Shown here one piece after another: positions 63,518 through 64,000 of a DNA stretch of 64,000 nucleotides. Below the pieces are notes generated by a model that saw nothing but the letters and a program-made list of their open reading frames with translations, ran no database searches and was not told the origin of the DNA. Made by a program: the position numbers and the translations under genes. The stretch lies in assembly GCF_025152405.1 (NCBI RefSeq), contig NZ_CP102292.1, positions 434,001 to 498,000 of the forward strand. Reading direction: 5' to 3'. Source of the stretch: [Ruminococcus] lactaris ATCC 29176. Its GTDB lineage: Bacteria; Bacillota; Clostridia; Lachnospirales; Lachnospiraceae. Position 1 is the first letter of the stretch. Every line of letters begins with the position of its first letter.

Positions 63518-64000
63518 ATGGAACTACAGACATGGATCGTACTGATCATAGAGCTGATTGGAACGGTGGCATTTTCAGTTTCGGGAGCTATGGTCGGAAT
63601 GCGGAAGCAGATGGATATTTTCGGAGTGATCGTGCTTGGAGTTGTAACAGCAGTCGGTGGCGGAATGATGCGGGATGTGTTCCTCGGACAGATACCGGGA
63701 GCCTTTACTAAACCGGTTTATGTAGAGGCGGCAGTGGTGTCTGCGGTCATTCCGTTTGTATTGCTGTATGTGAATAAAAAGCTGCTCCACAGCAGATACC
63801 AGATAGTGTATACAAAGATTATTTTTCTGATGGATTCACTGGGACTGGGGATTTTCACGGCAATGGGGGTTTCAACGGGTGTGGGAGCAGGATATGAAAA
63901 AAATATGTTTTTTCTCTGCTTCCTCGGAACGCTGACCGGTGTTGGAGGTGGTCTGCTGCGGGATATGATGGCAGGGGTTCCACCCTATATTTTCGTAAAG
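63518..64000 (+). CDS. Trimeric intracellular cation (TRIC)-type channel, 3' partial
   Basis: The window ends after 161 codons. The visible part starts MELQTWIVLIIELIGTVAFS and has two homologous halves carrying the family's Gly-rich kinks: GVVTAVGGGMMRDVFLG and GTLTGVGGGLLRDMMAG (UPF0126/TRIC, usually about 200-220 residues). It is a membrane cation channel. CCGGAGG precedes the ATG 24 bp after the aminopeptidase stop. Confidence 0.88.
   Translation, partial: MELQTWIVLIIELIGTVAFSVSGAMVGMRKQMDIFGVIVLGVVTAVGGGMMRDVFLGQIPGAFTKPVYVEAAVVSAVIPFVLLYVNKKLLHSRYQIVYTKIIFLMDSLGLGIFTAMGVSTGVGAGYEKNMFFLCFLGTLTGVGGGLLRDMMAGVPPYIFVK

Overview
The window is a chromosomal segment of a low- to mid-GC, endospore-forming, Gram-positive gut anaerobe. 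It is most likely a member of the Lachnospiraceae in the [Ruminococcus]/Mediterraneibacter/Dorea neighbourhood. The supporting evidence is the spoIIAA-spoIIAB-sigF-spoVAA-spoVAB sporulation block, a T-box-controlled valS, AGGAGG-type ribosome binding sites, a mucin-targeting sialidase, surface proteins ending in KTGD-type sortase tails, and a large load of Firmicutes insertion sequences. The genus is my inference. No rRNA, tRNA or CRISPR array was seen.

Layout. 0-6.5 kb: the end of a PTS-like IIC permease, a small alarmone synthetase, a TPR lipoprotein, HflX, a FabG-like reductase, a secreted glucosaminidase and a two-gene PqqD/HPr-kinase-like cassette. Two copies of a 194-bp structured repeat with terminal inverted repeats lie at 4226-4419 and 6488-6681. 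6.7-10.7 kb: a 1310-residue cell-wall sialidase. 10.7-17.7 kb: T-box leader, valS, an LtaS-like sulfatase, folC and a 47-residue ORF. 17.7-22.2 kb: a TPR membrane protein and the forespore sigma-F/spoVA block. 22.1-25 kb: a MATE pump with its MarR regulator, which has two palindromic operators over its promoter, and an orphan two-TM/NUDIX-like protein. 25-32.4 kb: an M16C peptidase, Era, and a PAP2/flippase/PssA/Psd phospholipid block. 32.4-40.7 kb: a Crp/Fnr regulator divergent from a ferredoxin and cupin, then an AgrC/AgrA-like two-component system divergent from a surface-anchored PI-PLC.

40.8-56.8 kb is a mosaic accessory region. It holds an IS110-family element with a long structured 3' non-coding tail (candidate bridge/seek RNA), a truncated K+ channel-like gene, and an Rpn-nuclease gene sitting among inverted copies of a roughly 310-bp non-coding element. 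It continues with a truncated oxidoreductase, a complete IS200/IS605 element with tnpA, tnpB and candidate omega RNA, resolvase and VapC fragments, and an intact Fic gene. It ends with ISLre2- and IS1634-family transposases, the latter between 229-bp direct repeats, a Cys/His-containing lipoprotein and a truncated thioester pilin. A solo copy of the Rpn-associated element also sits at 34217-34426.

56.8-64 kb returns to core genes: panS-like transporter, panC, panD, yqzL-like, recO, glyS, an M18 aminopeptidase and the start of a TRIC-type channel.

The most promising undescribed feature is the Rpn-associated repeat family: non-coding 210-315-bp units with imperfect inverted ends, found solo, as an inverted pair, and as a truncated copy abutting the rpn stop codon.
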